Notes under the pieces: model-generated
What the model was told of the DNA's origin: nothing
The model's input: the letters and a program-made list of their open reading frames with translations, nothing else
Databases searched by the model: none
Part shown: in pieces, positions 12,581 to 24,140 of the stretch
Position numbering within the stretch: position 1 is the stretch's first letter
Layout of the letters: the number at the start of each line of letters is the position of its first letter
Position numbers and translations under genes: made by a program
Source: Muscardinus avellanarius
Taxonomy: Eukaryota; Chordata; Mammalia; Rodentia; Gliridae
Length of the DNA: 64,000 bases
Direction of reading: 5' to 3'
NCBI GenBank assembly: GCA_963383645.1
Contig: OY726569.1
Coordinates: forward strand, 76,168,135-76,232,134

Positions 12581-12823
12581 AAGGTGAACCCTGAACTTCC
12601 AGCATTCTGAGCAACTATACTCTACCACTGAGCTATAGAGCCAGCCTTCCATGCTTCCCTTCCTTCTGTCTTTTCTTGTTAAACATTCTCTAAGCAATCC
12701 CCCCAGCAATTTTTATTTTGAAACAGATCTTGCTAGGTTCCCATGCACTGGCTTAGACCAGGCAATCTTCCTCTGTCAGCCTCCTAAGTACTGGTATTGT
12801 AGGAATACTCCAGTGCCTGGCAG
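12536..12823 (-). mobile_element. SINE antisense with (TG)n tail
   Basis: A 43-bp TG tract (12536-12578), ID-like ctctaccactgagctatag, an extra ~50 bp T/C-rich insert, then a diverged B1 half ending tccagtgcctggca. Confidence 0.8.
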
Positions 12824-12860
12824 CCCAATTGGTTAAATGTTATTTTATAACAGGGTCTTG

Positions 12861-13076
12861 GAGCCAGGCATGGTGGCTCATGCTTGTAATCCCAGTATTT
12901 GGGAGACTAAGATAGTACGATAGCAGGTTTGAAGCCAGCCTCAGCAGCTTAGTGAGGCTTTCAGCAACTTAGTGAGACCCTGTTTCCAAATAAAATATAA
13001 AGCAGGTCTGGAGGTGTAGCATGGAGGTAGAAGGCCCCTGGTTTCCATCTCCAGTACCACAAATAAATAAATAAAA
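12861..13076 (+). mobile_element. Dimeric SINE, sense
   Basis: gagccaggcatggtggctcat head; linker cagcagcttagtgaggc; ID-like half ending ctccagtaccac and (AAAT)n tail. Confidence 0.9.
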
Positions 13077-13218
13077 TTTAAGATTAAGTAAAATATTTAA
13101 TTAAGGTATTTTAATTAAATATAATATTATAATTAAAATATATTTAATTAAAATAATTAAATAATTAAAACATATTAAATTAATTTAATTTAATTAATTT
13201 AATTAAATTAAAAATAAT
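13077..13218. repeat. AATTAAA-type AT-rich degenerate tandem tract
   Basis: About 140 bp almost entirely of TTTAATTAAA permutations, probably an expanded tail of the adjoining SINE. Confidence 0.85.
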
Positions 13219-13678
13219 TAAAACATAGTCTTGAAAGTTGACTATGCTGGCCTCATATTTGCAGTCCTCCTGCCTCAGACTCCTGAGTATCTAGGATTAT
13301 AGATGTGTGTCACCATGCCCAGTGTGACTAGACTTTTTGTGATGAGTAATTGTCTTGATTCATGATATATTTAAATCTCTTGCATGCTGAATTTTAACTG
13401 TATTTGAGCAAAAACTATTTACCACCAGTTCATTTGGCACTATGAAACCCCTTTCTCTCCAGGTATTTAGCTTTTAGAAAGATATCTGGGAAAGAAGTAT
13501 CTCTAAGTACATTCTTTATGGTGCTAGTGTTCTAAAAGAGATATACCATGGCTTATAATTTAATATATTGGACAAATGATATCAGGTGACAAATCTAATA
13601 TTACCAAAAAATCAAAACGAAGAAAGGGTATTAATGTACTTGTTAGTAGAAAACACTTTGTTTTATATTATGTTTTGT

Positions 13679-13826
13679 AAGCTTGGCATGGTGGCACATA
13701 CCTATGATCCTAGTACTTGGGAAACTTAGACAGGAGGATCCTGGGTTAGAGGCCAACCTCAACAACTTAGTGAGACCCTGTTTCAAAGTAAAAAATTAAA
13801 AGGCTTGGGGTAATCTAGAGGTCAAA

Positions 13827-13873
<47 letters not shown>
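13679..13873 (+). mobile_element. Dimeric SINE truncated into a (TG)n tract
   Basis: agcttggcatggtggcacat head and acaacttagtgagaccctgtt linker; the ID half ends after ctagaggtcaaatgcg and runs into (TG)n at 13830-13873. Confidence 0.85.
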
Positions 13874-13876
<3 letters not shown>

Positions 13877-14276
13877 ATAAAGTATATCTCTGCTTTTAAA
13901 TTCATAAAGGATTCATTTCTCATAAGGAAGAGATCACTGAAAAAGATTTTTTTGTTGTCAGCTTGTTTTTGCAGAGCCTCATTTTGTACTTTGTAATAAT
14001 ACATTAAACATCCTCAAATATCAACGTCTGTTCTCATGAAGTATAATCCTGACACACAGGGTATTATAATTTTGGGGGCCTTTTTTTTTAATTCATGAGG
14101 GCTATGCTTGCTCCATTATAATTTTGGAATCAGAAACAGAATTAAAATAAAAGTATTTCAAGAGAAGAAAGATGTTTGCTATTTGCTGGCCATGTGCCCT
14201 ACAGGACTTATTAGCACCTCAGTGGGACAGAGCGTATCAGCCTGGATTTAAGTGTATTGTATTGTCGCCTCCACAG

Positions 14277-14451
14277 CTGAACTATCAGCAGAAAGTTGGC
14301 ATCATGTACTGCAAAGCAGGACAGAGCACTGAGGAAGAGATGTACAACAATGAATCAGCAGGTCCTGCCTTCGAGGAGTTCCTTCAGCTCTTGGGAGAAC
14401 GGGTTCGGCTAAAAGGATTTGAGAAATACCGCGCACAGCTTGACACCAAAA
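14277..14451 (+). CDS. SIPA1L1: SIPA1L1 exon: start of Rap-GAP catalytic domain
   Basis: Internal coding exon, 58 codons plus 1 nt (starts in phase 0, leaves one base). It encodes [16 protein letters not shown], then the acidic [17 protein letters not shown] and [21 protein letters not shown]. This is the N-terminal part of the Rap-GAP domain of the SIPA1 family, which speeds GTP hydrolysis on Rap1/Rap2 at the postsynaptic density and cortical actin. The acceptor is a pyrimidine tract ending cctccacag; the donor is A|gtaaga. The frame stays open upstream to 14172, but that is intron: the residues before LNYQQK do not fit the family. Assignment to SIPA1L1 rather than SIPA1L2/L3 rests on my recollection of paralogue sequences across all six exons; family membership is near certain. 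Confidence 0.95.
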
Positions 14452-15666
14452 GTAAGAACTACTTATACCCTCCTTCCAACCTTGTTTCCTCCTGTCGTGC
14501 TGATGTGCGTCTGTAAAAATGTCCATAAAACGACATTGCCATTTATTTCAGGAAACTTGTCAATGGGGGAGAAAAAGCCAGAGTGGAAGGACACTGCAGC
14601 AGACTAGTTGAAGAACATAAGCAAAGTGGCTAGGATTGAACTCTGCAAACTCATGTCATCAGGCCTGTGCAGGGAATAAGGCAGTGGGCACACAGTCGCT
14701 GCAGGGTAACACTGCAGAGATTCATTACAGTTAGCTGAATGGTGGGGTGACTGAAAACCATAGAAATTTACAGCCATCTGTGGGAGCCCTAGAATTTCAC
14801 TTTCAATAATTCATCTCATAATTTTCACGCTTAATCTGTATAGTCAGCTTTTATATGTTTCTATTTGTTTTTATATTCTTTTAATACCTAGGAGGTTCTC
14901 TGTTGTTTCATTGTTATTGTTGTTCATTGTCTGTATCTTCAAGAAAATAGGCTTTTTAGCTTTGCTCTTAATTTGGCTTCTAAAATATGTTGATTAAAAG
15001 CACAGTGATGAAGCAGTCTACTTCATACTGTGCGGGAGCTGATACACTTGTGCGCTCTGTTCCCCAGGTTGTCAGTAAAATAGTTAAATCCTCAGATATC
15101 TGTTTTGGTTAAAGTATGTTGACTTCTGCTTCATGTCTACGTTGAGGTTGTTTTAAATTTTATCTCAGAATCCATCCACAGACACCTGTGACCTGTTTTT
15201 CTTTGAAAGGGTCTTTGGATTAGGACATCTGTATCGCAGTCTATAGTAATCTCTCTGATTTTTTTGTACAGGAAATTAAATAAGGAGTTGAGTCATGAAA
15301 ACAGAAAAGCATTCATAAACTCCACTGCAGGGAAGAATTTCCTGTTGCCATGGTTTTGCTGTTGCCAACTTGGAAACGACATGCAGGAGAGACTATTAAA
15401 ACCCATAAATAGCCTACCCTCTTAAATATTATTTTAATGTTCTATACTCTGCTTGCAACTGCATAAAATGTTAAATCTCTATAGACCCTTTTATCTAAAA
15501 TATTCTGATATTTACCCTGTACAGTTCATTCATATTGTCCCAATTTGTTGTGTGATATAAATTATCATCACAAAGACCAATTGGAAAGATCTGAGATAAA
15601 AAATATAAGCTTCCTGATTCTAAAACAAATGGTTAGATTGGGAGTTGATAAAAATGTGTATTATTA

Positions 15667-15880
15667 AGCTGGGTATGGTGGTGCACACTTGTAATCCCAG
15701 CATTTAGGAGGCTGAGACAGGAGGATCGAGGTTTGATGATAGCCTCAGCTACTTAGTGAGGCCCTTTGCAACTCAGTGAGACCCTGTTTCAAAATAAAAA
15801 AAAACAGGACTGGTGGTGTAGCTCGGAGGTAGAATGCCCTGGATTCCATTCTCAGTACCGAAAAGAAAAGAAAAGAAAAA
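15667..15880 (+). mobile_element. Dimeric SINE (type I), sense
   Basis: agctgggtatggtggtgcac head through ctcagtaccg and a (GAAAA)n tail. Forms an inverted pair with the antisense copy starting ten bases later. Confidence 0.92.
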
Positions 15881-15890
15881 AGGAATGTTT

Positions 15891-16093
15891 TTTTTTTTTT
15901 TTTTTGGTGGTGGTACTGGGGTTCCTGGAAGCCCTGCTACCTCTGGGCTACACTCTCAGACCTATTTTTACATTTTTATTTGGAAACAGGGTCTATTAAG
16001 CCAGTGCGCGCAGCTGGCTTCGAACCTGCGCGATCCTCCTGTCTCTGCCTCCCAAGCGCGGGGATTACAAGCGTGCGCCACCATGCCCGGCGT
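15891..16093 (-). mobile_element. Dimeric SINE (type II), antisense
   Basis: Antisense type II (ggttcctggaagccctgctac, ctctgcctcccaagcgcggg). Perfect 15-bp target duplication aaaaaaggaatgttt at 15876-15890 and 16094-16108: it inserted into the tail of the preceding SINE. Confidence 0.95.
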
Positions 16094-16455
16094 AAAAAAG
16101 GAATGTTTATTATTGTACATTTATTCATTCTCAGCCACCTCTTCTTGACGAAGGGAAATATAAGAAATGTATTGCTGGGATATAGTTAAGCAGTGTGGCA
16201 TCTAGTAAGGTAGTGAAATAAGCAAAATAAGCACTTTGGACATATTCTGCCCCAGTATCCCAGTAACTCTGAAAGCTAAAAGGAGCTAAGCCTGGATTGG
16301 CGAACTGCCAGGAGCAGCACGATTTTAGAATTATATAATACATTCAGCAAAGAAGTGTTCTTTTTTTTTCTTTGAACCACTCTTTCTGGAAATTACTTCA
16401 GCTTTTCAAGACATATCTACTGAGGAGCTGTTTCCTTTCCTGCCCTTTCAGAGTA

Positions 16456-16791
16456 TGTGTTAGTCCATTTACATACTCTATACAAAATACCTGAGGATGG
16501 ATAACTACAAAGAAAAGAGGTTGCGTTAGGTCACAGTTCTGAAGGTCTGAGAGCGTAGTGTTGAGAGTGTGTGTGCAGCAGGTCACTTGATGAGACAGGA
16601 GGCCGGAGATGGGAGGTGCCAACCTTGCTTTTTTTTATAATAACCCGTTTTTGTGGAAACTAATTCACTCTACAAGACCAGCGCTTGTAGAGTGAATTAC
16701 CTCCCAAGAACAGGGCCTCCGCTGAGCTCACCACCTTCCACTAGGTCCCATGTTTTAAAGGTCCACCACTACTTAATATTTTTTAAATTGT

Positions 16792-16822
<31 letters not shown>

Positions 16823-17130
16823 TAGTACTGGGAAATGGAACCAGGGGCATTCTACCTCTGAGCTGCAACCCCAGCCCTATTTTTTATTCTTTATTTTGAA
16901 ACCGGGTCTCCCTGAGTTGCAGAGGGCCTCACTAAGTAGCCGAGGCTGTCCATGAACCGCGATCCTCCAGTCTCAGCCTCCCGAATGCTGGGATTACAAG
17001 CGTGCACCACCACAAATGGCTTCCACCATTCCTTAATACATTTTAATTAAATAATTAAAACACTGGGACTAAGCCTCCAGCACAGGAACCCTTCAGGGAC
17101 ACACCCAAAACAAATCCAAACCAGAGCAGG
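16456..17130 (-). mobile_element. MaLR-type LTR, antisense, split by a SINE
   Basis: gtgttagtccatttacatac, acaaaatacctgaggatgg, tcacagttctgaaggtc and the closing gacacacccaaaacaaatcc, aaccagagcagg match the reverse strand of a MaLR (MLT/MST-like) LTR. Interrupted at 16779-17022 by a SINE. Non-coding. Confidence 0.75.
16779..17022 (-). mobile_element. Dimeric SINE (type I) inserted in the LTR
   Basis: (TTTA)n tail end, gagctgcaaccccagccct, gtctcagcctcccgaatgctg. Target duplication ccaccactacttaata / ccaccattccttaata (16763-16778, 17023-17038; two mismatches). Confidence 0.9.
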
Positions 17131-17482
17131 TAACAAATTTCCTAAAGTGAACATACATGAGGAACTGTTTTTGCTTGGAAGTCCTACAGAAGTCAATACG
17201 CAAAATATCTCTCTTACTCCAGGCTTTAGGGATAAAAACTAGGGAGTCCAATGGTCTCACCCTTTAAACCTATGCTAAATGATAGTAGATCACCAGAGTA
17301 GGCGAAAGCCAGCCTCCACACCTCACAGCTTCTTGCTGGCTGCGATACCCCCGAAGATAAGACCTTGCTCTGCGTGCTTTGCGGCAGTCTCACATTTGGT
17401 CTAACTTTAAATTTTGTGTCCAAAAATTTTCTCCCACTATGATCTTTACACAGAAAAAATGCTTTCAAGAACAAATGCTCTT

Positions 17483-17705
17483 TTTTCCTTTTTTTTTTTT
17501 TTTGCGTGTCTGGGGATAGAACCCAGAGGCATTTGACCTCCGAGCTACACCCCCTGCCCTATTTTTTTACTCTTTATTTTGAAACCGGGTCTCACTGAGT
17601 TGCAGAGGGCCTCAGTAAGTAGCTGAGGCTGTCTGTGAACCGCGATCCTTCAGTCTCAGCCTCCTGAATGCTGGGATTACAAACGTGCGCCACCAAGCCT
17701 GGCTT
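17483..17705 (-). mobile_element. Dimeric SINE (type I), antisense
   Basis: T-rich start, gagctacaccccctgccct, ctcctgaatgctgggatta. Perfect 14-bp target duplication gaacaaatgctctt at 17469-17482 and 17706-17719. Confidence 0.95.
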
Positions 17706-18038
17706 GAACAAATGCTCTTAAAGAATTATTCCCACTGTAGATCTCACTTGAATCTTTAGAATTGTAATTTTCATCTAATTAAAATATTACTTGTCAGTAT
17801 TTACTTATTTTTTGTTCTCCCTTCTTTTCTCTGAGTCTTCAGCTTGTGTTGTGTCCCACCAGTGTACCCCAGAGTAATTAGACCCTGTTTATTTGTTTTT
17901 TAACCTTTTCTTTCCCTCTGTGCTTCAGTGAATTTGGAAAATTCTATTAATGCATCTTCAAGCTCATTGTATTTTTTATATTGTCTTAATTTATTGTTAA
18001 TTTACTATAATGAAATTTCTATTAAAATATTCTAATTA

Positions 18039-18239
18039 TAGCCAGACGTAGTGGCGCATGCTGCAGGCTGAGACAGGAGGATCCGAGTTCATGGACAGCC
18101 TCAGCTACTTAGTGAGGCCCTTTGTAACCCAGTGAGACCCTGTTTCAAAATAAAGAATTTTTAAAAAGGGCTGGGGGTGTAGCTCAGAGATAGAATGCCT
18201 CTGGGTTTCATCCCCAGTTTTGAAAAAAGGAAAAAAAAG
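18039..18239 (+). mobile_element. Dimeric SINE (type I), sense, B1 head deletion
   Basis: agccagacgtagtggcgcatg then directly caggctgagacagg (about 20 bp missing). Perfect 12-bp target duplication atattctaatta at 18027-18038 and 18240-18251. Confidence 0.93.
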
Positions 18240-18316
18240 ATATTCTAATTAGCAAAGCCAGAAGTTGCAATGTTTATCACACATTGGCCTTCCATTCTCT
18301 CCTCATTATATTCACT

Positions 18317-18549
18317 TTCTTTCTGTCTGTCTGTCTTTCTGTCTGTCTGTCTGTCTGTATGTGGTTGGAACCCAGTGGCACTCTACCTCCGAGCTATACC
18401 CCAACCCTATTTTTTATTCTTTATTTTGAGACAGGGTCTCACTGAGTTGCAAAGGGCCTCCCTAAGTAGCTGAGGCTGTCCACAAGCCAGGAGCCTCCTG
18501 TCTCAGTCTCCCAAATGCTCAGATTACAAGCGTGCACCACCAGGCTGGG
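18317..18549 (-). mobile_element. SINE antisense with TCTG-repeat tail
   Basis: (TCTG/TCTT)n at 18317-18358 in the tail position, then gagctataccccaaccct ... ccaccaggctggg. Confidence 0.9.
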
Positions 18550-18964
18550 GCTTTTTTCTTTTAATGAATGTTCTCTTGCTTTGGAGTACATTGTACTACT
18601 TCATATGTTTGGTTATTTGCTATTACGTATTGTGAATGTTTCATCATTTAGTGGGTGGATTTTGTCATTTTCTTGAAAGAGTCTAGTTTTAAAAATAAAA
18701 GGTAGGCAGTTAACTTATAGAACAGCTTAATCTTCATGAGTTTGTTTTTAAGTTTAGTTAACACATTACCAAGAGTAACCTTTAGTGTCTGGCTAATTTA
18801 GTATGAGGTCCAACTCTTTTTACATCTGGTTTGCTGTATAGTCAGTTAGGTGTCTCTACTGTGGCTGGTCAGAGAACAGATGTCTTTCAACTCTGTGAAC
18901 CAGAATTGTTTGGATTGCAATTCTTTGATAGTTCCTTCCCTGATAGTTGTTGTCGTTTTTGTTG

Positions 18965-19137
18965 TTACTGTTATTGTCTCAGTGCTGGAGATTGAACACG
19001 CCCAGCCCTTTTAATTTTTTTTTTGAACCAGCATTGTTAGGTTACTGAGAGTTTCATCCATTGCTGCGTCAGGCCCGATCCTCATGTCTGAGCCCCCACG
19101 TACTGGGATTGCAGACACGGCCATCGTGTTCAGCTGC
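18965..19137 (-). mobile_element. Old SINE fragment, antisense
   Basis: cagtgctggagattgaac, cgcccagcccttttaa, then a degenerate B1 half (gtactgggattgcagacac). Confidence 0.7.
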
Positions 19138-20822
19138 CCTAACAGTTCTTCTTTGCGCAGTTTGCCATTCATTTCGAGACTCAAGGGGCCTCTTAGTCAG
19201 TGTTCTGCACCTTTTTCACTCTGTGGTTTCCTCTGGATACTCTGCCTAGCAGGTCTCAGCCACCTCACACTTCCTCAGCTCCAGCCTGCCATAGCTTTCC
19301 CCTTCAAAGAAAGCCCTGCTCTGTACCATTGGCCTGGGTAGAAAACTGGGGGCATCATGGGCATCATCTTCTTTTCATTGTTTACTATCAAAGGCTGATT
19401 GAAAATAGTTTCCTTGGGTATTTTATCAAGGTTTTTGATTATTTACAATGAAAGAGCACGTCCTATGTCAAGCATTCTGTATGTCTGAAAGCAGAAATCC
19501 CAGTTGTTTGATATCCATATGTGTAATTATTTAATTCCCACATACTGCTAGCTACCAGTTATCCCCGTTACAGAATTGACTTCTTTTTGCTAACATGCCT
19601 GTGATTGGAAAGCTAGTAAGCTAGTAAGCATTAGGAAAGTACAGCAGGTCCTGGTGGTTTTTTAATGAAATGTTCAGTAAGAGCACAACAGTGACCCCCA
19701 GGCCTGGCCTTTTGGCTCTGTCTTCCCCAGCCTCAAGCCCTTAAACTAAAGGTACCCAAACCATCTCATGAGAGAGCTCAGCCTGTCATGTGTTATGATT
19801 ATGTTTGGATTTTAGGACTTCTGTGGAAGAGGGAGAAGCCAAAAGAGTGAAGAGTTGGTGCGACTATTGAACCCTTTTTTTTCTTTTTCATAATTATCTG
19901 TACAAAGTCCATATCTTGCATCAGAAATGAGGACTTGTAGCAGATAAATAAGGTATTAATAAACATGTCACAGACTGGAACAGTTCTGCTCTGAAGAGAT
20001 TTTCAGTCGTGGATTTTTTGCCTCCTATCTTATTTTCTAATTTGGATGGAATCTCTAGGTAATCAGCGTTCCCTCACACTACAGTAAATACAGAAATAAG
20101 CTTCTCCTCAAGCAGTGGATTATTGGCAGTCTGGAGGCCACCCTCATTTAAGCCGCGCACACGGACTCTTGTTTGGGGAGTCGTGTCCGCACTGAGTTTT
20201 GTCTGTCAGGTCAGCACTGCAGAGACATCCAAGCCTCTTACAAAATGCGCCCTCAGAGCCCGGTCCTCATTCACTTGCGGCTAAGCGCTGTTGTCCCCGC
20301 CCTTTTTCAGCAATGTTGTAAAGGCAGTTGGGATTCAGGGTCTTGGAATAGATTTAGTCAGTCTTTCATAAAGGAAATAAACTCTTCTTTATTAGGAATA
20401 TTTAAAATCTGCTAGGGAAGGGATAACACCAGCACGGCTTAAATGCTTTACACATGTAAAGGGTTATTCAGCATTTTAAAGATTGCCAGTCAAAGAAAAG
20501 GATTCTTTCTTTGGAAACTACACTTGTAACTTTAACTGAGAAAAATTTTAAATTCTCTTTAGCATATTTACTTAGCTAATACTCCCAGATACTTTATTTC
20601 ACTTAATCCTCACAACAGTGAGACTATTAAGGAGCATAGAAGTAAAGCGACTCGTTTCTGGTCATTTGACAAGGGTTACTGTTGGCATTCCAGTTCAGAT
20701 CTTCCTGCTTCCAAGTGAAGGAGTCCATGTCATTGCAGGCATCTTGCAACATGGGCAGTGGGTAGGTGATAGCAGTAGCTGACTCTGAAGTACTAGCCCC
20801 AAGCCAGCTCTGTCCTTGCGTC

Positions 20823-21210
20823 CTGTCAACATTATCACTGCTGTATTCAAAAATCCTAGCCACACAACATAGAGAAAAGAAGATTGATTTGCTCATGGTT
20901 TTTTGGAGATTCCGAGTTCAGTCCATGTGGATCTCGGCATGGCAGCAATCAGCAGAGAGTTAGAGAGCAAGGCGTGCTCTCACGTCATGGAGGTCAGAAG
21001 CAAGAGGAAGCCAGCAAGCAAGGGGATTCAAAAACAAAAGCACAGTCCCTAAGGCCACACTCCCAAGGACCCCCTTTCTCCCACCTGCCTAGGTTACTGC
21101 CCTGTAACCCCCTGGATTTACATGAGATTATAGCCTTTGTGACTTAATTGTAATGACCTTGAATATACATGAGTTCTTCAGGGAACATCATATATCTAAC
21201 CATAACACCC
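20823..21210 (-). mobile_element. LTR-like repeat, copy 1 (MaLR-like), antisense
   Basis: Shares about 380 bp with 44603-44986: cactgctgtat, acacaac.tag, ttgctcatggttttttggagattcc, gcacagtccctaaggccacac, atgagttcttcagggaaca, tctaaccataacac. The pattern resembles an antisense MaLR-family LTR; the name is tentative, the pairwise match is direct. Confidence 0.7.
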
Positions 21211-21393
21211 TGTCTCTTGACATGTTAGTCATCTTGAGAAGCCTTGAGTCCCAGGTAGCTTTCTCGAACTAGCAGGATGAATTGGCCTGCTGTAAGAAAG
21301 AGTAGTACTGCAAACTCTTCTTGATTCTGTCCTCCCTGAAGTAACCTATCTCCTGACAGGGCTAAAGATACGTTTTTAAAAATCAGTAAATAT

Positions 21394-21615
21394 AGCCGGG
21401 CGTGGTGGTGCATGCTTGTAATCCCAGCATTCAGGAGGCTGAGACCAGAGGATCACGGTTCGTGGACAGCCTCAGCTACTTAGTGAGGCCCTCTGCAACT
21501 CAGGGAGACCCGGTTTCAAAATAAAGAATAAAAACTAGGGCAGGGGGTGTAGCTTGGAGGTCAAATGCCCCTGAGTTCTATCCCCAGACCCACAAAAAAA
21601 AAAAAAGAAAAAAAG
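21394..21615 (+). mobile_element. Dimeric SINE (type I), sense
   Basis: agccgggcgtggtggtgcatg head to ccccagacccac and A-rich tail. Target duplication aaaaatcagtaaatat / aaaaatcagcaaatat (21378-21393, 21616-21631). Confidence 0.95.
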
Positions 21616-21997
21616 AAAAATCAGCAAATATGTCAGATGCCAGGTGGAATTCTTGGCTTCCCCCAGATACATTATTCATAAGTTAGTGAAATAGTAGCCC
21701 AGGGACTGAAATATAAAACATGCCTCAAATACACGCCAGTGTTCCAGAAGTACTTACCTGGCTCCTGTTGTTCGTGTGCACATTGGCTTCTCTATCTCCA
21801 TATCCTAAAGCAAGGTCTCACAGATGTGCGATCTGACACACCATAGGGTTCCTAAGTGAATGGGCCCCAACAGCCAGCTAACAGTTTACAGTTGTTTAAA
21901 CCATGGATAACAGGCAGTCCCACTACCTAGCTGTGATTTTTGTCTTGTGTTTGTGTTCTCCTTTTCTCCTTGTGTTCTTACATATGTATGTATATAT

Positions 21998-22073
21998 GTA
22001 TTGTGCTGAGATTGAACCCAGAGTCTCATGCATGCTAGGCAAATGATCTACCACTGAGCTATACCTCCACTTC
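21998..22073 (-). mobile_element. Full-type ID element fragment, antisense
   Basis: tgaacccagagtctcatgcat, gctaggcaaatgatctacca, ctgagctatacctcc: tRNA-derived ID sequence with the central segment that the dimeric SINEs have lost. Confidence 0.8.
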
Positions 22074-22145
22074 CATAGATTTAAAGCTAGGAACTTTCAA
22101 AACATCAGGTTACATAATCTTATTTTCCTTCATCTCGCTTTTCTT

Positions 22146-22371
22146 GTTTTGTTTTATTTTGCAGGTCTGGGGATGGAACTCAGAGGCATTTGACCTCTGA
22201 GCTACATCCTCTGCCCTATTTTTTATTCTTTATTTTGAAACAGGGTCTCACTAAGTTACAGAGAGCCTCACTAAGTAGCTGAGGCTGTCTGTAAACCCGG
22301 ATCCTCCAGTCTCAGCCTCCCGAATGCTGGGATTACAAGCGTGCACCACCACGCCCGGCTTGCTTTTCTTA
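22146..22371 (-). mobile_element. Dimeric SINE (type I), antisense
   Basis: gagctacatcctctgccct ... ccaccacgcccggct. 9-bp target duplication gcttttctt at 22137-22145 and 22372-22380. Confidence 0.92.
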
Positions 22372-22629
22372 AACATATCCTTTAGTGACCAAGAAAGAGT
22401 TACATGAAAGTCTGCATACTTTTTCCTGATTCAGATTCATGCACATGTACCTTTATCATCCAGGCATTCAACTACCTAAAAGCAAAAGAGTCAAAAGAGA
22501 GTCAAGGATAGTTAGGACATAGACTGTACCTTAAAATTGCTATTAGAAGCTTGCTAATGTGTTTAATCCCATCTTCAAGTAGGAATGCTTAATGTATGAC
22601 ATGATCGCTTACCTCTCTCCTTCCCCCTT

Positions 22630-22700
22630 TGTGTGTGTGTGGTCCTGGGCATTGAACCCATGGCTTTTCTACCCTTGAGGTATAGCCCTTACTGTTTTTA
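22630..22700 (-). mobile_element. ID-like fragment, antisense
   Basis: gtgtgtgtgtggtcctgggc, attgaacccatggctttt, tacccttgaggtatagccct. Short and truncated. Confidence 0.6.
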
Positions 22701-23469
22701 CTTTGAAGTAGGATTTTATTGTTTTAACCCTTGTTTCATCTGGAAAACTTTTTAACCTATTTCCAAAATGTTGGAAATTATTAGTAAAATACTAGGATTT
22801 CCAAAGATCCCCAGAAAAGGCTGGTCAGGTAGCATACTTTGTATGAAATGAGACATTAAGAAAAAAAACAGGACTAGAAACAGAAAAACAAATTATCTTC
22901 AGGGTTGTCTTTTATATTAGTTTTCCTCACTGGTAGTATTCCTTTTCAAATTAGACATAAAGCAAACAGTTATAAATGAATACTAGTGACAGTCTTTTTT
23001 TCTAGTTCGTTAATTTTGCTTAAAAATCCCCTTGAAACACATGTGAGTACACATCAAAACTGACACATTTGCCTCAAAGTTTTAAAGTGTACTGATCAGT
23101 TCTGCAGATATTTATAGCAGGGGGGTCCTTAGCAATAGGTTATTTCATCCTCAAGACTAATCTTAAGCAGTTCAGTTGAATGCTTTATTCTAGTAACATG
23201 CCTTTTTTTTTTTTTTTGGTTTTTTTTTTTTGTGATGGTGACTGTTAACATTTATAACTACTTTACTTAGGTAGTTATATGTTGGTTCATATTTTTTCAT
23301 TGCTTTGAAAAGTAGTCTTTGTTCTATTTTTAGGTCGTTTTTAAGCCTTTGCCTTTTATACCAGCTTCAAAATTGAGATCCTCCAGTAAGTTCAACCTTG
23401 AAGCTCAAGACTCAAGAATGTGTTGCTAAAGCTGCCTGAAAGCCACAGCTGTAGCCTGCTTGGAGCACT

Positions 23470-23640
23470 ACCTAGGATCAGTGGATCTACTGCAGTAGAA
23501 TTACCTGGGTGTTAGTTAAAAATGGGCTCTTCTTTGAAGCGCCACGCCTACTCTGTGATGCTTCTGAGATGGGGGCCTGGGATTCTCCCATTCAGACTAG
23601 CTTCCCGGCTAATGCTGTGTGTGCCACCTATTGGGATCTA
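23470..23640. mobile_element. MER5-like hAT fragment
   Basis: gtagaattacctgggtgtta, tctgagatgggggcctggga and ttctcccattcagactagc follow the order seen in MER5-type elements. Named from memory; divergence is high. The open frames across it are incidental. Confidence 0.5.
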
Positions 23641-23956
23641 CTGCCTTTGGTGTCTCCAACAGGCTATGTCTTACAGCACCATTTTCCAAATGCAAAAAAG
23701 TGCTTTGGTCCTCAAAAATACAGTCAGTGGAGGCTTGAGTTTGCCCAGAATGAATGAACTTCTGTTCCCTTTTTGGCCTGTTAAGTCCAGGTCTTTTGAG
23801 TTAAACAGATATTCCCTTTTAGTTGGGCTGTTAATAACTTTCATCAGAAGTTTCCAAGCATTTTTACATTGACTTTGAAACTCTAGTTTTGTTTAGGCAG
23901 TAGAAATTTCCTTTCTTTTTTTTTTTCTCCTAAAGAAAGAGTATAACACATAGTTA

Positions 23957-23960
<4 letters not shown>

Positions 23961-24001
<41 letters not shown>

Positions 24002-24140
24002 TTATTCTTTATTTTGAAACCAGGTCTCACTGAGTTGCATAGGGCCTCACTAAGTAGCTGAGGCTGTCCTTGAACCTCGATCTTCCAGGTCTCAGCCTCC
24101 TGAATGCTGGGATTACAAGCGTGCGCCACCACGCCCAGCT
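23961..24140 (-). mobile_element. SINE with (TCTG)n(TC)n tail, antisense
   Basis: tctg units then tc units up to 24000 replace the tail and most of the ID half; the B1 half is intact to ccacgcccagct. Perfect 12-bp target duplication catagttatgtc at 23949-23960 and 24141-24152. Confidence 0.93.

Larger units (their letters stand above)
12840..13322 (-). mobile_element. B1-type fragment split by a sense SINE
   Basis: A short piece (acagggtcttg, to 12859) and a B1 half (13225-13322, tgactatgctggcctcata ... gtcaccatgcccagt) flank a complete sense SINE (12861-13076) and an AT-rich tract. The acagggtcttg / acatagtcttg pair looks like the target duplication. Confidence 0.65.
1..14276 (+). other. 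SIPA1L1: SIPA1L1 intron upstream of first visible exon (partial)
   Basis: At least 14.3 kb of intron ends at the acceptor ctccacag before 14277. I looked for the expected preceding exon (the residues just before LNYQQK in this family) and did not find it, so it lies upstream of base 1. Repeats account for roughly half of the interval: dimeric SINEs, L1/HAL1-like fossils (3215-7070), hAT-like and other DNA transposon remnants (7090-10076) and microsatellites. Stretches with nothing recognisable are 990-2030, 2260-3215, 4940-5560, 7680-8190, 8863-9480, 10077-12236 (apart from a 27-base T run near 10808-10835), 13323-13678 and 13874-14276. The open frames in them lack domain-like composition and conserved neighbours; I treat them as chance. 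Confidence 0.85.

Noticed and set aside
14172..14276. Upstream extension of the first exon to the ATG at 14172
   Set aside because: The sequence has a pyrimidine-tract acceptor at 14271-14276, and residues before LNYQQK do not resemble the family. The ATG is intronic.
23509..23872. Two overlapping plus-strand frames of 82 and 116 codons
   Set aside because: Part lies in a MER5-like DNA transposon remnant; no protein family was recognised.
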